This document shows, piece after piece, positions 1 to 11,140 of a DNA stretch of 64,000 nucleotides. Location: NCBI GenBank assembly GCA_947359465.1, contig OX375872.1, forward strand, positions 6,391,741 through 6,455,740, in the 5' to 3' direction. Positions within the stretch are counted from its first letter, which is position 1, and each line of letters opens with the position of its first letter. A program made the translations under genes and the position numbers. A model generated the notes under the pieces. That model was not told the DNA's origin, searched no databases, and saw only the letters and a list, made by a program, of their open reading frames with translations. The stretch is from Metellina segmentata (lineage: Eukaryota > Arthropoda > Arachnida > Araneae > Tetragnathidae).

Positions 1-1030
1 ATCGCCACCAGGTCTCCTTCTGCATACTTTCTTGCAGGTTTCCGCTTCCGATTATACTGTTTTCGGTTTTCTTCTTGCATCCTTAGGATTTGTTCCTTAG
101 CTTCTTACCTAAGTCCTTCTCGGTTTCTTATGAACCATTCTTCATATTCTTGTTCCAACATTTCTCTGACCTTTAGATCTTCTTTGTTCTTCATTAATAT
201 TCCTGTTAGCAATTCAAATGGTGTAATTTTTTTACTTTTACTAGAGGTGCTGTTCAAAATTCTTTGAATTGAGTTGACATGTTTAAACCACTTTTCTGGT
301 TCGTTGATCGTTAATTTCGTCAGTACCGGTATCACCGTTTCAAATATTCGTCCTACTTGACCATTTCCTCGAGGTACTCATGTGGTGATTTTGAAGTGTT
401 CAATGCTTCTTTCGTCGCAGTAACCTTAGAATTCTTTGGATGTGAATGCGGTGCCTCGATCTGAAATTATCCTTGATGGATTTCCGAAAATGTGTTACTG
501 CGATTCTAGCTTCTCTAACACATCACGTGTAGAAGTTGATTTTACAGGATAGAGCCAGGTAAATTTAGTGAAGGCATCTATCACAGCGAAGATGTGTTGA
601 TAGTTGTCGCCAGAGGTCCCAGAAAATCAATATGGTATGTACTAAACGGTACACTCCCTTTGGGTGTTGGATTTAATTGACCCTCTTGCTTGCACCTTTT
701 CTTATTCGTAAAGATGCACTTAACGCAGTTCATTATGACGTTCTCCACTTTTTTCCTGAGTCCTGGAATGGAAAAATCTCCTTTTACTAACTCCTCGGTC
801 TTCGCCACGCAAAATGTCCTTTTTGATGGAATTCCTTTATAATATCTGATTGCATCCTCTCGGGGACGACAGGCAGTTCACTTCCGTTTTCATATCGATA
901 TAATACATCATTTTTGATCAAGTAGTCGTTCTCTCCTCTTATCAATAATTCTTTAATAACTTGAATCTACTCATCTTGTCGTTGGGCTGCTGCTAACTTG
1001 CACGTTATTTCTTCACCCGTTGGTTGTGGT
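1..1030 (-). pseudogene. Gypsy-1 integrase region (3' part of pol, cut by window edge)
   Basis: Minus-strand reading gives the N-terminal zinc-binding part of a Ty3/Gypsy integrase (QSDIIKEFHQKGHFA, then NCVKCIF with the paired cysteines), the beginning of the catalytic core (YHIDFLGPL, first Asp), and the C-terminal part ending in ARKYAEGDLVA at the window edge. Two open segments (808-581 and 335-105) are separated by stops and frameshifts, including a frame change inside the zinc-binding motif near 810, so the gene is broken. Upstream codons continue across the 1031-5127 insertion into the RNase H end at 5128. The 3' LTR, if it exists, is left of the window. Strongly related to Gypsy-2 and Gypsy-4 in this window. 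Confidence 0.85.
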
Positions 1031-1410
1031 CAGGGCCAACGTTTTGAATAGATGGGGGGGGGGGGACAAGCATAGGCGTAACTAGGGTTGTTGAATTGGG
1101 GGAGGGATCCTCCCGAAAAGTACCCCTGTAAAAAATAAAGAAGAATAAATTAATTATATTAACATTGATTAATTATTAATATTAAATTATAAACAGTTAA
1201 TTAATTTACATAAAAAGATATTCATCAATTAACACTTGATTTTTAAAAATCATATTGTTTTTTCTTTATACAATATTTACTAAATGACTTTAAGGTGAAT
1301 TTTAAAACTTACAATATATTTAAATTAAAAATTAAAACGTGTATTTTTCGTAAACGTCTCGATTTTTCTTAACTTTTTAGATTTATATTTGATTTGCTTC
1401 AAGCACATGG

Positions 1411-1748
1411 GGCCGACCAACCGGTATAGTGGTTAAGGTGTTAGCCTCTAGATCGGAAAGTTCCTGGTTCCTATCCGGGTCCGGGCATGGATGTTTGTAA
1501 GCGTATGGTGTAGAGGCAGCTGGTGCACCTTAAATCTGTCGTGGCCGTAAGTCCTCATGTTGGGTTGGTGTGGAAGTTTGGAGAGTGGGGTGCCAGCTCA
1601 GGTGTTGCTTCGTCATCTGACCGTGGTTTAAAATTACGAGGTGTTGTCCTCGGATCTTTCCCTTAAGGGACTGATACCGGACCGTCGTCAATAGCCCGTA
1701 GTGTTGCTCTAGTACGACGTCGACTAAAAATTACCATTATCATTACCA
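1411..1748 (+). mobile_element. tRNA-derived SINE, copy 1
   Basis: Plus-strand SINE with a tRNA-like head: an A-box-like segment (TATAGTGGTTAAGGTG) and a B-box-like segment (GGTTCCTATCC), followed by a tRNA-unrelated body and a simple ATTACCATTATCATTACC tail. It is flanked by the 12 bp direct repeat TCAAGCACATGG at 1399-1410 and 1749-1760, a target-site duplication typical of LINE-mobilised SINEs. It sits inside the hAT-like element, so it arrived later. Confidence 0.9.
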
Positions 1749-2300
1749 TCAAGCACATGGGTAAAAATTATCTCGATTCTGACTCTGCCGCCTATGAGTG
1801 CTCATAATTTTATAAAACAGAATCTATATTTAAAAATTCGGTTTCAATGAAGCACAGTAGGCAATATTTTTAAAAAGTTAAAAACTAATAACAATAATTA
1901 AAATATAAAATGTATTTGAAAATTTGGTTTAAAAAAGCACAATTGACAATAATAAAAAAATTCCATTTTTAATCGAAAAATTTTCCTTTGACCTTTTACT
2001 CTGCATAATCTTGTATGAGTTCTTTAAAACAGAATTTATCACAAAACTCATTTTCGATAGTTATAGTCAATCTACTTAGTCTATTGTGGATCTGAAATAA
2101 ATTTTGATGATTTTTAGTTTGAAAAAACTTTTTTCACCACTTGCAACTTACATAGGCAAAGTTTTAAAATTCTAAGTGCAATATTAATATAAATATGATA
2201 GATAATAATAAACCCCTGCGGAAAATTATATTGAAAATTCCTCGTTTTTTCGAGAATGAGGAAATTTTCTATTAATTAAATTTTAAGGCTCATATGTCGG

Positions 2301-2619
2301 TAATTGGTAATTATTAGTTAATATCGTATTTGAGTAACACAACGGGCTATTGACGACGGTCCGGGATTAATCCATTAAGGAAAAGATCCGAGGACTACAC
2401 CTCGTAATTTTGAACCACGGTCAGATGACGAAACAACACCTGAGCTGGAACCCCACTCTCCAAACTTCCACACCAACCCAACGTGAGGTCGACAGATTTA
2501 AGGTGCACCAGCCGCCTCTACGCCATACGCTTACAAACATCCATGCCCCGACCTGGATTCGAACCTGGAACCTTCCGATCTAGATGCTAACACCTTAACC
2601 ACTATACCGGTTGGTCGGC
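2301..2619 (-). mobile_element. tRNA-derived SINE, copy 2 (reverse orientation)
   Basis: Reverse-strand copy of the same SINE family as 1411-1748. The minus-strand B box reads GGTTCGAATCC, a better match to the consensus than copy 1. Flanks are GGCTCATATGTCGG (2287-2300) and GGCTCATATATCGG (620-633 of the 2000s block, i.e. 2620-2633), a 14 bp target duplication with one mismatch. Copies 1 and 2 face each other about 550 bp apart and could pair as an RNA hairpin. Confidence 0.9.
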
Positions 2620-2879
2620 GGCTCATATATCGGACGAAAGTTTGGAATATAATGGTTCAGGTAGCCAATTTATTAGATTTATTATTGTCTAACATTTATC
2701 AAAAATTAATTTTTACTGCTTAGCGACCGCAAATTTTGTTCATACTACTTATATGAAAATAAGAATGTTTTTGTTAACTACAACTTGGAATAGGTAGTTT
2801 TATTGGAAACCCGTTTTTCAATAATTGGGTATTACTGTTGTTATAAGTTAGAAATATTTAAGTATCTCTCTTATTAAAA

Positions 2880-3130
2880 AGAGTTACCCCATCGCCGCTG
2901 TCGCAGGATTGAAAACTGTTTTTTTTTCACTCAGTTCTCAAGATGGTTTGTCGATTGAGTACAGATCAGAATATTACGAGATTAACATGGTTTATTCAAA
3001 ATTGTACTGGGAACAAAATGGAGATGTTTTTTTTACTGATGTGGCTATCAGTTTAGGGTGCCTTAAGTGTTAAAGTAAAAAAAAAAAGCGAAATCACTTA
3101 CGACAGGAGTGTTGGTTTGCAAAGCAACAA
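2880..3130 (-). repeat. Interspersed repeat shared with 40930-42065
   Basis: The minus strand of about 2945-3015 (GTACAATTTTGAATAAACC followed by a segment around TGTTAATCTCGTAAT) matches the plus strand near 42018-42055 with few differences, and the segment near 3010-3125 (containing the complement of GCAAACCAACACTCC) matches 41000-41100. This is one dispersed family with copies in the left hAT-like element and in an AGAP intron. No coding content seen. Confidence 0.65.
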
Positions 3131-3960
3131 GTTTTAACAATGCACTGTTCTCACGTTTCCGTCACTTAATTACTTCACAAATTCAAGTGTTCACTTTCAA
3201 AACATTATTCTTGGAACCTCACTCGTCAAGGAAATCCGTAAGACTAAATAATCCATCGGGCAAAAATTCAGAACAGTTCACTTGCAGGCAGTTTTCTCGT
3301 ATTTACTTCAAATAAGAAAGCCGACAATTTAAATAACCCTATATTGTAAATCATCAAAATAAGCAATGACAGATTTGTTGCGATTTCCGGAATGCCCTTA
3401 TCTTCAAACGATATTTCCGTCAGTTGGTCAGGCGCTTCTTGTCCAGTTTGGGACCTAGGGCAATAAAACCCTAACATACAATCCGCCAGTCGGTCATAAA
3501 AATAAATCGCTTTTCTCAAGACATGCCGTCAAAGACTTAGTCGAGCCCTACAATGCATTTAAAGGATTCGAAAATGAGATAATCATCTCGTAGCATTCAA
3601 GTGCGAGCAACGTGCATTCATTTTGGGGGTACAACCACTTTAAAGCCATAAAACAAAATGATGAAGTATCGGTATGTGCTGGGCCACCTATCTCCACATA
3701 TTCAGAGGAAGAATTTAATCTTTTGGTACTTTGGATCTTTGAAACAATTTTTTTTCACTTTTAGTTAAATATAAACTTTTATTACACAAATAAAATTTGT
3801 TCGAAGTTTCTTGATAAACTTTTCATACATTTACGTGTTAGAAAACTTTCAAATTCGTTATTTTCAAAATCTAATTTTGTGTTGCCCCTTGACCCTTCAT
3901 TTATTACCCATTTCGGGGAATTAAACGAAGCTCTCATAATGCACGCTGCCCCCTCTGTGC

Positions 3961-3965
3961 TTCTT

Positions 3966-4016
<51 letters not shown>
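3961..4016. repeat. (CT)n(AT)n microsatellite
   Basis: A compound dinucleotide tract: about 13 CT units passing directly into about 12 AT units. Confidence 0.97.
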
Positions 4017-4020
<4 letters not shown>

Positions 4021-4439
4021 GAAAGGGAGGCTGCTAACTGCGTAGTATATACAAAGGGCGCCCCCCCCCCCCTGTGCATTTTTTTACAGAAAAATGTCCA
4101 AAACTATCATTTAAACAATTTTAAATAAATCTATTCAACAACGCGCTGGAGAAAAGTCATAAACCTTTCTGATAAAACCTTCGTAAAAAGTTTTTTATGT
4201 TTATGGATATGGATATTGAGGCATGTGTGTGAGGAGATGTACTACGGAAATGACTGCGGTAGTTGTTTTGTTTAATTAAATGGTTTGCAATAATTTGTCA
4301 ATGTCGTCGAAGGGTCGCCCAACTATCTTGAGTACATGCAGAGTGTTGACAATGTACGAAAATCTTCATGTACTATAATTTTTTATTTGTTTTCATACAT
4401 TATACATTTTTTTACACTAATTTTGCGCCTCACCCACGA

Positions 4440-5110
4440 AATCGGCTGTCCAGAGCAAATGCCAAGTTTGCACTCCTCTAGATCTAGGCCTGCATCTAAA
4501 GTCATAAAAGATATATCCCAAATCATAAAAGAAATTAAATTAGTCAAAATTTGCTTTAACTGTACTTTTTAATGTTACTTTTGAAGTTCAAATGTTGATA
4601 ATGTTCCTTGATAGTGGGGGGGGGGGGTCTAAATATGGCTTTCGCCACTTCTCCTCAGTGACAGGAGGGACCAAATACCCCCTGCCCTCCTGTTGACAAG
4701 TGCCTGTTTGCCCTCCTCTGGATCTGGGCCTGCATCTATTGACAGGAAATTAAATCATACTCCAAATTTGCTTTAACGGTACTTTTTAGTGTTAATTTTG
4801 AAGATAAAATGTTGATAATGTTCCCTGATAGTGTGTGTGTGTGGAGAGGCGAAATATGGCTTTTGCCCCTTCTCCTCAGTGACGGGAGGGACCAAATACC
4901 CTCTGCCCCCCCCCCCCTTGTTGGCAAATACCTGTTTGCCCTCCTCCAGATCTGGGTCTGCATCTATTGACAGGAAATGATATTAGTCCAAATTTGCTTC
5001 AATGGTACTGTTTAATGTTATTTTTGAAGTTAAAATGTTAATAATGTTCTTTGATATTATGGAGGGGAGAAATATGGCTTTCGCCCCTTCTCCTCAGTGA
5101 CAGGGGGCCC
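4440..5110. repeat. Subterminal tandem repeat of the hAT-like element
   Basis: Three diverged units of roughly 200-245 bp, each with the landmarks GATCTGGGCCTGCATCT, CAAATTTGCTTTAAC, TGTTGATAATGTTC, TATGGCTTTCGCC and TCTCCTCAGTGACAGG, then a C-rich run and TGCCTGTTTGCC. The last unit ends at the element terminus, so the terminal GTGCCTG is also present internally. Confidence 0.85.
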
Positions 5111-5127
5111 CTGTTGGCACGTGCCTG

Positions 5128-6945
5128 GTTGTGGTACTATCACAGCGACATTTCGGCTCAAGGCATCTGCATGTCTCATTTGAGCACTTGGTCGATGAAT
5201 CATTTCGTATTCGAATTCCCCCATGATTAACGCCCATCTCGCTATCTTAGGGGTTAAGTCCTTGGTTTGCTGGAAGGCTGAGCAATCCGTAATTATTTTA
5301 AATTTTGTTCCGAGTAGATAATTCCGGAATTTTTCAAAGCTTCGATCACTGCTAGAATTTCTAATTCAAAGCTGCCGTATTTGTCTTGTTGTGCTGTTGT
5401 CTTCTTACTCATGTATTGAATTGGATACATCTTTACGTCATCTGCCTGTTGTAACAGTACTGCTCCGAATCCGTGTGAGCTTGCATCGCAATCTAGTTCC
5501 AGTGGCGGTCCTTGTCTGAAAATTTGCAACACCGGTTCGTCAATCAAGGCTTGCTTCAATTCCTGAAATGCAGTTTTCTCATTCGATCCAAAATGGAATT
5601 CCCTATTATCACGAAGCAGATCACTTGAGGGGCTTCGCTATCTTGGCATAATCTCGAACAAACTTTCGAAAATAACCGGTCAACCCCCAGAAAACTCTGT
5701 ATTTGTTTGGCATTTTTGGGTTGTGGGAAGTTCCGTACGGCTGCAGTTTTTAATGGTGAAGGTTTTATAGTTCCTTTTTCTACTACGTAACCCAAGAATT
5801 CTATCTTTCGTTTTGGAAACTGACACTTTTTGAAGTTTAGTTCTAATCCGTACATTGACGCCGTATTTAAAACACGTTCTAATTTTTCTAAACACTCTAC
5901 CTCATTCATGGCTGGTATGATAATATCATCTACATAAATAATAACAGTTTTACCTTTTAACAAATCCTTAAAAACATGAAAAATATATCTTTCAAATACA
6001 CTTGGACTGGTTGACAATCGAAAAGGTGTCTTTAAAAACTCATACTGTCCCTCGTGGGTAACAAAAGAGGTGTACTTTGTACTCTCTTTTTCCATGTCGA
6101 CGTGAAAAAAGCCGTTTTTCAAATCTAACGTTGTGAAGACTTGCGAGTCCTGCAATTTGTCCAACACGTCTTCGATTAGAGGTAACGGGAAACGGTCCTT
6201 AATTATTTTTTTGTTGAGCTTTCGGAAATCGACACAAAGTCTGTGATTCCCATCTTTTTTCTTACAAAGCACTATAGGGGCAGAATATTCCGAACAACTG
6301 TTTTTAATTATCCCTTTTTCTAACCACTCTTGGATTTGTTTTTCAACTATAAATTGTTCAGTAATAGGTAACCGCCGAGCACGCTGACTAACTGGAATTT
6401 CGTCCGTCAGAAGAATTCTCATCTTAACATCCGTGTTTGTTACTTGCTGAGGCACATAATTTCCTACAATTTGACAGATTCTTTCTCGTAAACAGGGATT
6501 CATTATATGGGAGAGATCTGTCTCTTCGCTAGACATATTCAACGCTACGGCTCCTAAAATGTAAACAAAAGTACCTCCTGCTAAGTCATTTTCATGCGTC
6601 TTCGATACTTGAAAGTCTACGAGGGGATGTTGAGGGAAACTCACGCTCTCTCCTTCCCCGTGATTTATGACAACGCCTGGAGTTGTTGATGCTTTGTTTT
6701 TTATTTCGCTCCCATTTTCGCCCCTTACTTCTGACCTCCTTATTTCCTTTATGTCTCTGTCGGTAACGTTTAATGTTCCCCCAGAAAATGCAAACTTTAC
6801 CCTTGATAATACGTTCATACCAATTATTGCTTCAAATTGCAAATTCTTAACGACATGCACATCAGAACACAAAGAAATATTATCAATAACAATTTCTGAT
6901 CGGAAAAACCCTTCGAGTACTTGTTCTGAGTTGACTTATTCCATT
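5128..6945 (-). pseudogene. Gypsy-1 pol: protease end, reverse transcriptase and RNase H
   Basis: The main open frame (6872-5556, 438 codons) starts in the end of the aspartic protease (GMNVLSRVKFAFSGG) and runs through a Ty3/Gypsy reverse transcriptase: LCVDFRKLNKK, TTLDLKNGFFHVDM (catalytic Asp), the FVTHEGQYEF block and the YVDD catalytic box. RNase H follows in a second frame (5559-5293) with LELDCDASSHGFGA and FELEILAVIEALK. The conserved PFGL motif reads PFRL, a likely inactivating change. Past 5293 the frame continues in pieces (IARWALIMGEFEYE, ADALSRN) to the insertion boundary at 5128. Frame changes near 5560-5640 and 5290 break the polyprotein. Function in an intact element: copying element RNA into DNA. 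Confidence 0.9.
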
Positions 6946-8319
6946 TAAATATATCTTACTACCATTCAATATAGGAGATCCTATTTTATTCCTCATTAAT
7001 TAGAGTTATTTCAGATCCAGTGTCTATTACTGCATTAATATAACACTTTTCAATATAAACACACTTTTCAATTTTTTTGGGAGTTACTACATATATTTGT
7101 TTTACAGTTTTATTCACATTTGCATTTTCACCTTTAGAATTATATGTACAAATATTACTCTTATGCCCATAATTTCGACATGCATAACACTTAATTCTAT
7201 TACTTCTATATTGATCTCTATTTGGTACATAATCGACCTTATTAACATACTTATTGACATTTGTACTATAACCAGCAGTTTTATAACAATTATCAACATT
7301 TCTACTATTCTGGTAAGCACGAAAGTTCGACGATTCACCTTTATATCAAGTTTCATCTTGCGAAACATTTTTCCTGAATTTATTTACATTCCGTATCTCA
7401 ACCTTTCCTAATTGCAACCTCGCACACACTCTCATATTCCTCTAACTTTTTCACTATAACTTCTGCGCATTTTAATTGATGCCAGTCATCTATGAAGTGT
7501 GTTTTGATTTCAAACGGCGCTCTACGTTTTATCTGCTCGGATACCATTAGTTCCCTGAGCTCGTCAAAATTTGTTATTTTGAGTGCTCTTAACCATTCGT
7601 CAAAATTTTTGACTTATTTCAAACGCAAAATCTCGCCAAGTGGCTGTACTTTCGTTTTTATGATTCAGGAATTTTTGTTTGAATTGTTCAGACGTAAGTT
7701 TAAATCTTTTGAGTAAGATTTCTTTTATGTGTTCATAGTCATTAGATCTTTCCTCCGGTTCGCGGGTTATAATCTGTGCTATCTCTAAGGGTAATAAACC
7801 CAGTAAATGCGTTACAAAATCTTCTCTTTCGATTTTGATTTTCGTCGCTTGTCTCTCGAACAGCGCTTAATACGTACTTATATCATTGGATTCATTCGAA
7901 TCAAAACTTTTAATTATCTTCGATAATTCCTTTCCTCTATCCCATGCAGTGTTCGATTCTGTCATGTGATTTTCCCGAACTGTTTGTGTCGCATTTTGCA
8001 GTTTGAGTTTTTCCGATTCGAATTCGCGTAATTCTTTTTCTCTTTGTAATTGACGCAATTCCTTATCTTTTTCCAATTGACGCAATTCTTTATCTTTCTC
8101 TTTTTCTAACTGCTGTTTTTCTTTCTCCAGCTGCCCTTTTTCGATTCTTTCAACTATTATTATATCCAGAAGGGTTTTTGTATTCTCCTCATCGTAATCG
8201 AGTTGTTTCGTCACTAACTTTTTTAATTTCGAAATTGTCGCATTTGAGGGTATTTCTATATCTAATTCCGTTGCAAAACGGTAAATATCGCCCTTCCTTG
8301 CTTTACCAAAATATGACAT
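6946..8319 (-). pseudogene. Gypsy-1 gag and start of protease
   Basis: Minus strand. The first 150 codons (8319-7867) start MSYFGKARKGDIYRFATELD and contain a strongly charged Lys/Glu coiled coil at about residues 55-105. A stop near 7867 interrupts the frame; the same reading continues as gag (DFVTHLLGLLPLEIAQ, STATWRDFAFEIS) to a frameshift near 7615, then FDEWLRALK to EEYES near 7440. An intact CCHC zinc knuckle (CYACRNYGHKSNIC) lies near 7143-7187, and the protease active site AVIDTGSEITL near 7000-7040. The gag protein would form the particle and bind RNA through the knuckle. At least two disabling lesions are present. Confidence 0.85.
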
Positions 8320-8394
8320 CTATATATTAAAAATGAGCAAAATGTACTCACAGTTTGCGATGATGATGGCTCTCTAGGGTTCTAGTCTACGTTC

Positions 8395-8428
8395 GATTTG
8401 CATGGAACAATCCCGGCCGAGCACCCAT
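8395..8428 (-). other. Probable Gypsy-1 primer binding site
   Basis: On the minus strand, upstream of gag, TTACA AAA TGGGTGCTCGGCCGGG fits an LTR end (CA), a short spacer, and a primer site beginning TGG that would pair with the CCA end of a tRNA. I cannot name the tRNA with certainty. Gypsy-3 has the same arrangement near 18500. Confidence 0.45.
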
Positions 8429-8877
8429 TTTGTAATTTCAACACTGAAACTATTACCTGATATGCTATTTGGGAATGAGTCCACGTGTTGCCAACTTAAT
8501 ATTAATTAAAATAATACAAGATGGTACACATTTACGTCCACAAAGGACTAATCGCCTGTAAATGTTCTGAAACAATAACAAAATTACAATGACATCCACA
8601 GAGGATATTACACCGTTGATTCAGGGAACTCGCTATTTAGTCCACAGAGGACACATATGAGCCACAGAGGTCTCAAAAGATTCGCATAAAAAAGTACGGA
8701 AGAGTGACCACGCAGGTCTCAACTCTCTCCGGTCACAGAAAAACCTGAAGACCCTCCGCCGCGGGCAAGGGATCAAGCCTTTTCCCTTAGCGTTCTTGGT
8801 GATTCGTCTCCACGATGAAATAGTTCCTTCTCCTTTCGGTAGTAGGTGGGGAGGCGAAAGGATTCCGTTCCTACATT
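8429..8877 (-). mobile_element. Probable 5' LTR of Gypsy-1
   Basis: The stretch between the presumed primer site and 8877 begins TGTAGGAACGG and ends GAAATTACA on the minus strand, consistent with TG...CA LTR ends, about 450 bp. It contains the short motif CCACAGAGG repeated around 8553-8672. The partner LTR is outside the window, so identity of the two LTRs cannot be checked. Confidence 0.35.
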
Positions 8878-9745
8878 GATAAAATTATTAAAAAATTTTC
8901 GTCCAGCAAATGTTAGTCACTTTTATTTCAAATAAAGTCGTTTTAAACAATGTTGTTTTATAGTATCATACATGAGAAACACATTGTTTGGTTTAACAAT
9001 AAATTATTTAAGGATAGTCTTGAATTACACTAATATCCTGCTAATTCAAACCCCCCGTTCATCCGAGTTTGGTTAATCCGAACCATCTGTTTTTAAAATT
9101 TGTGAAACAAAATACATTAAATCAGTGACAACATATATTACAATTATTGTAATAAAAAACATCATATATTCATACATTACACATACATTTAGATTATCAT
9201 AAAATTAGAAAGAATAGAAAAATAATCACTAAAACTTCATGAACTATAAACATTTGGATAAAATTAATTAGATTTTGCTGTGATAAATACATATAAGCAT
9301 TTTCCTAGTTGGTTCTTCAAAAACCATATTCTAAGTTAAACAAAAAAATCAAGTGAATAAAAATTTCATTAGTACATTTCCGCTAGCCGGGTGCAAGCGA
9401 TAAATCACTAACTATCGACAAATATAGCACACAAAATAATGATTGAACACCATAATTTATTAGCACTTAAAAATAACAATTGGAAAGGGAACATTTCCCT
9501 ATACAACTGTTGGATTCGGATATCCCTCCGGTGGCAGCAACTTCGAATTCTTTACGAGCGATTAATGATTTTTATAGCAACACCAACAGGTGTGGGGGAA
9601 AGCAACCCTTTTATTACTTCGTGCCATCCGGACTCAGATCCGAATCCAACAGCTGTTCCAATTTTTAAAGTTTTTTAACTTACGTTTTTTTTTTTTTTTT
9701 TTTGGGGGGGGGGGGGGATAAACAAAAAGAGAAAAATAAGTCATA
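8878..9745. other. AT-rich spacer with a possible Tigger-like end
   Basis: No gene is seen. The part near 9040-9095 (GTTCATCCGAG, GGTTAATCCGAACC) looks like the terminal repeat of a pogo/Tigger-type transposon. It may belong with the transposase tail at 9746-9860, but no matching opposite end was found. A pure T run passing into a G run lies at about 9687-9717. Confidence 0.35.
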
Positions 9746-9860
9746 TAAATCCTTCAAATTCCGTGTCTGAATCCGAGTTTCCGAATAGTTCGTAAAATTC
9801 GGCTTCACTCATTGGGATGTCTGGATGTGTATCATTATCAGTTCCAATGCCATTTCCGTA
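9746..9860 (-). pseudogene. C-terminal tail of a DNA transposase (remnant)
   Basis: Minus-strand translation gives DIPMSEAEFYELFGNSDSDT and then EFEGF before a stop. This short acidic tail style is seen at the ends of pogo/Tigger-like transposases. Only the tail survives; the catalytic part is absent. Assignment to a family is tentative. Confidence 0.35.
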
Positions 9861-10309
9861 CTAGAATTTATATTTTCTTCATACACATCACTCCCAAGGG
9901 TCAATGAGCCCGCTCCCCCTTTTGAAACTTTATGTACCGCACATGTTTTAGGCTGCACGGCGAAGATAAGTGGCACTGATAAAAAAAATTCCCAATACCC
10001 AGCCGCTCCCCTTGACCATTGTTGAACAGATCATCTTTCTATCACCCAGTCAGAGGTCCGGCATCAGTTGCGGGACACTTTTGGAAGATTATTAGCTGTC
10101 GCCTTTGGATAGGGTGCGAATAGACAACCTCGCAGTGAAACCTGCGGCTTGAAGCTCAGAACGCTCGTCATTGCACATCTTTACTGCCAAGTTAAATTGT
10201 GGCGAACAGTTGGAGAGTTCAATCTCATTAAGACCCTACCCTAGTTTTCTTTAAGAGGCATAATGAATCCCCTCCCCTTTTGAATCCTCATGTCCAGTAC
10301 ATCATTTTC

Positions 10310-11140
10310 GGAAAGTGCATAAAAATGGTCATTTTGCTACCGCGACGTTTTGGTTTTGCGGAGCAAAAAATAATAAACGATCAAGTTCAATCTTGGCTTT
10401 CGGAAGGAATTATTCAAAACAGTAGTTCCGATTATGCCGCACCTGTTGTACTGTGTAAAAAGAAAGACGGCTCGCATCGGCTCTGTATTGACTACAGAAA
10501 ACTAAATAAGAAAGTCATTAAAGATAAATACCCTCTCCCTTTAATAGAAGACGTTCTAGATAAATTGGAAACATCTAATGTTTATACTTCACTCGATCTC
10601 AAAAATGGATTCTTCCATGTGGAAATCGAAAAGGCTAGCAGAAAATACACCGCATTTGTTACTCATAGCGGGCAGTATGAATTTGTTAAAGCTCCATTTG
10701 GTCTGTGTACATCTCCAAATGTATTTATGCGATTCGTCAATAATGTCTTCCGAGAATTAATTCATGACAACACAGTCGTAGTTTACTTAGACGATATTAT
10801 TATTCCTTCACAGGATGAAGCAGAAGGCTTAGAAAAACTGAAACGCGTTTTAAAAGTCGCCGCGGACAATGGTCTAGAACTTAAATTCAAAAAGTGCCAA
10901 TTCTTAAAAAGAAAAATAGAAATTCTCGGATATGTAATTGAAAATGGTACAATTCAACCATCACCCAGTAAAACTTTGGCTATAAAAAATTTTCCTATCC
11001 CTAAATCGGTAAAACAAGTGCAATCATTTCTAGGACTGACGGGATACTTCAGTAAATTTATCCCACAATACTTGTTAATCACTAAGCCATTAAGCGACTT
11101 ATTACGAAAAGAAAAAGTATTCACTATTGGAGCAGAATAA
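10310..11140 (+). pseudogene. Gypsy-2 reverse transcriptase
   Basis: A 286-codon open frame (10280-11140). From about residue 25 it is a Ty3/Gypsy reverse transcriptase closely related to Gypsy-1: LCIDYRKLNKKVIKDKYPLP, TSLDLKNGFFHVEI, FVTHSGQYEF, APFGLCTSPNVF and the catalytic YLDD box, then the thumb/connection (VQSFLGLTGYFSKF). The first 25 codons are not RT: 35 bases at 10311-10345 duplicate integrase sequence from 12415-12448 read in another frame. The start codon at 10280 is therefore an accident of rearrangement. The frame stops at 11140 at the start of RNase H. Confidence 0.88.

Larger units (their letters stand above)
1031..5127. mobile_element. Non-autonomous hAT-like DNA element inserted in Gypsy-1 pol
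   Basis: GTTGTGGT occurs immediately before 1031 and again at 5128-5135 (10 bp TGGTTGTGGT if one base each side is counted). Removing the insert restores a continuous pol reading from the Ala-Asp-Ala-Leu-Ser-Arg-Asn segment into the integrase. The ends are CAGGG... and ...GCCTG, fitting the hAT end rule (pyrimidine-A-purine-N-G) with an 8 bp target duplication; beyond about 4 bp the ends are poorly matched. No transposase is recognisable; the short open frames near 3109-3519 and 4336-4963 have no motif I know. The body contains two SINEs, a CT/AT microsatellite and a subterminal tandem repeat block. An alternative is a composite of several insertions, but the flanking duplication argues for one outer element. 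Confidence 0.7.

Noticed and set aside
1420..1500. Possible genuine tRNA gene
   Set aside because: The A- and B-box-like segments are part of a SINE with a long unrelated body and target duplications; it is not foldable as a complete tRNA with a CCA-ready acceptor stem.
7097..7411. Plus-strand 104-codon Ile-rich open frame
   Set aside because: Antisense to the Gypsy-1 zinc knuckle and protease region, which has clear motifs.
9439..10025. Several plus-strand open frames of 60-80 codons
   Set aside because: Low-complexity or repeat-derived, no motif; the 9825-10025 frame is partly antisense to the transposase tail.
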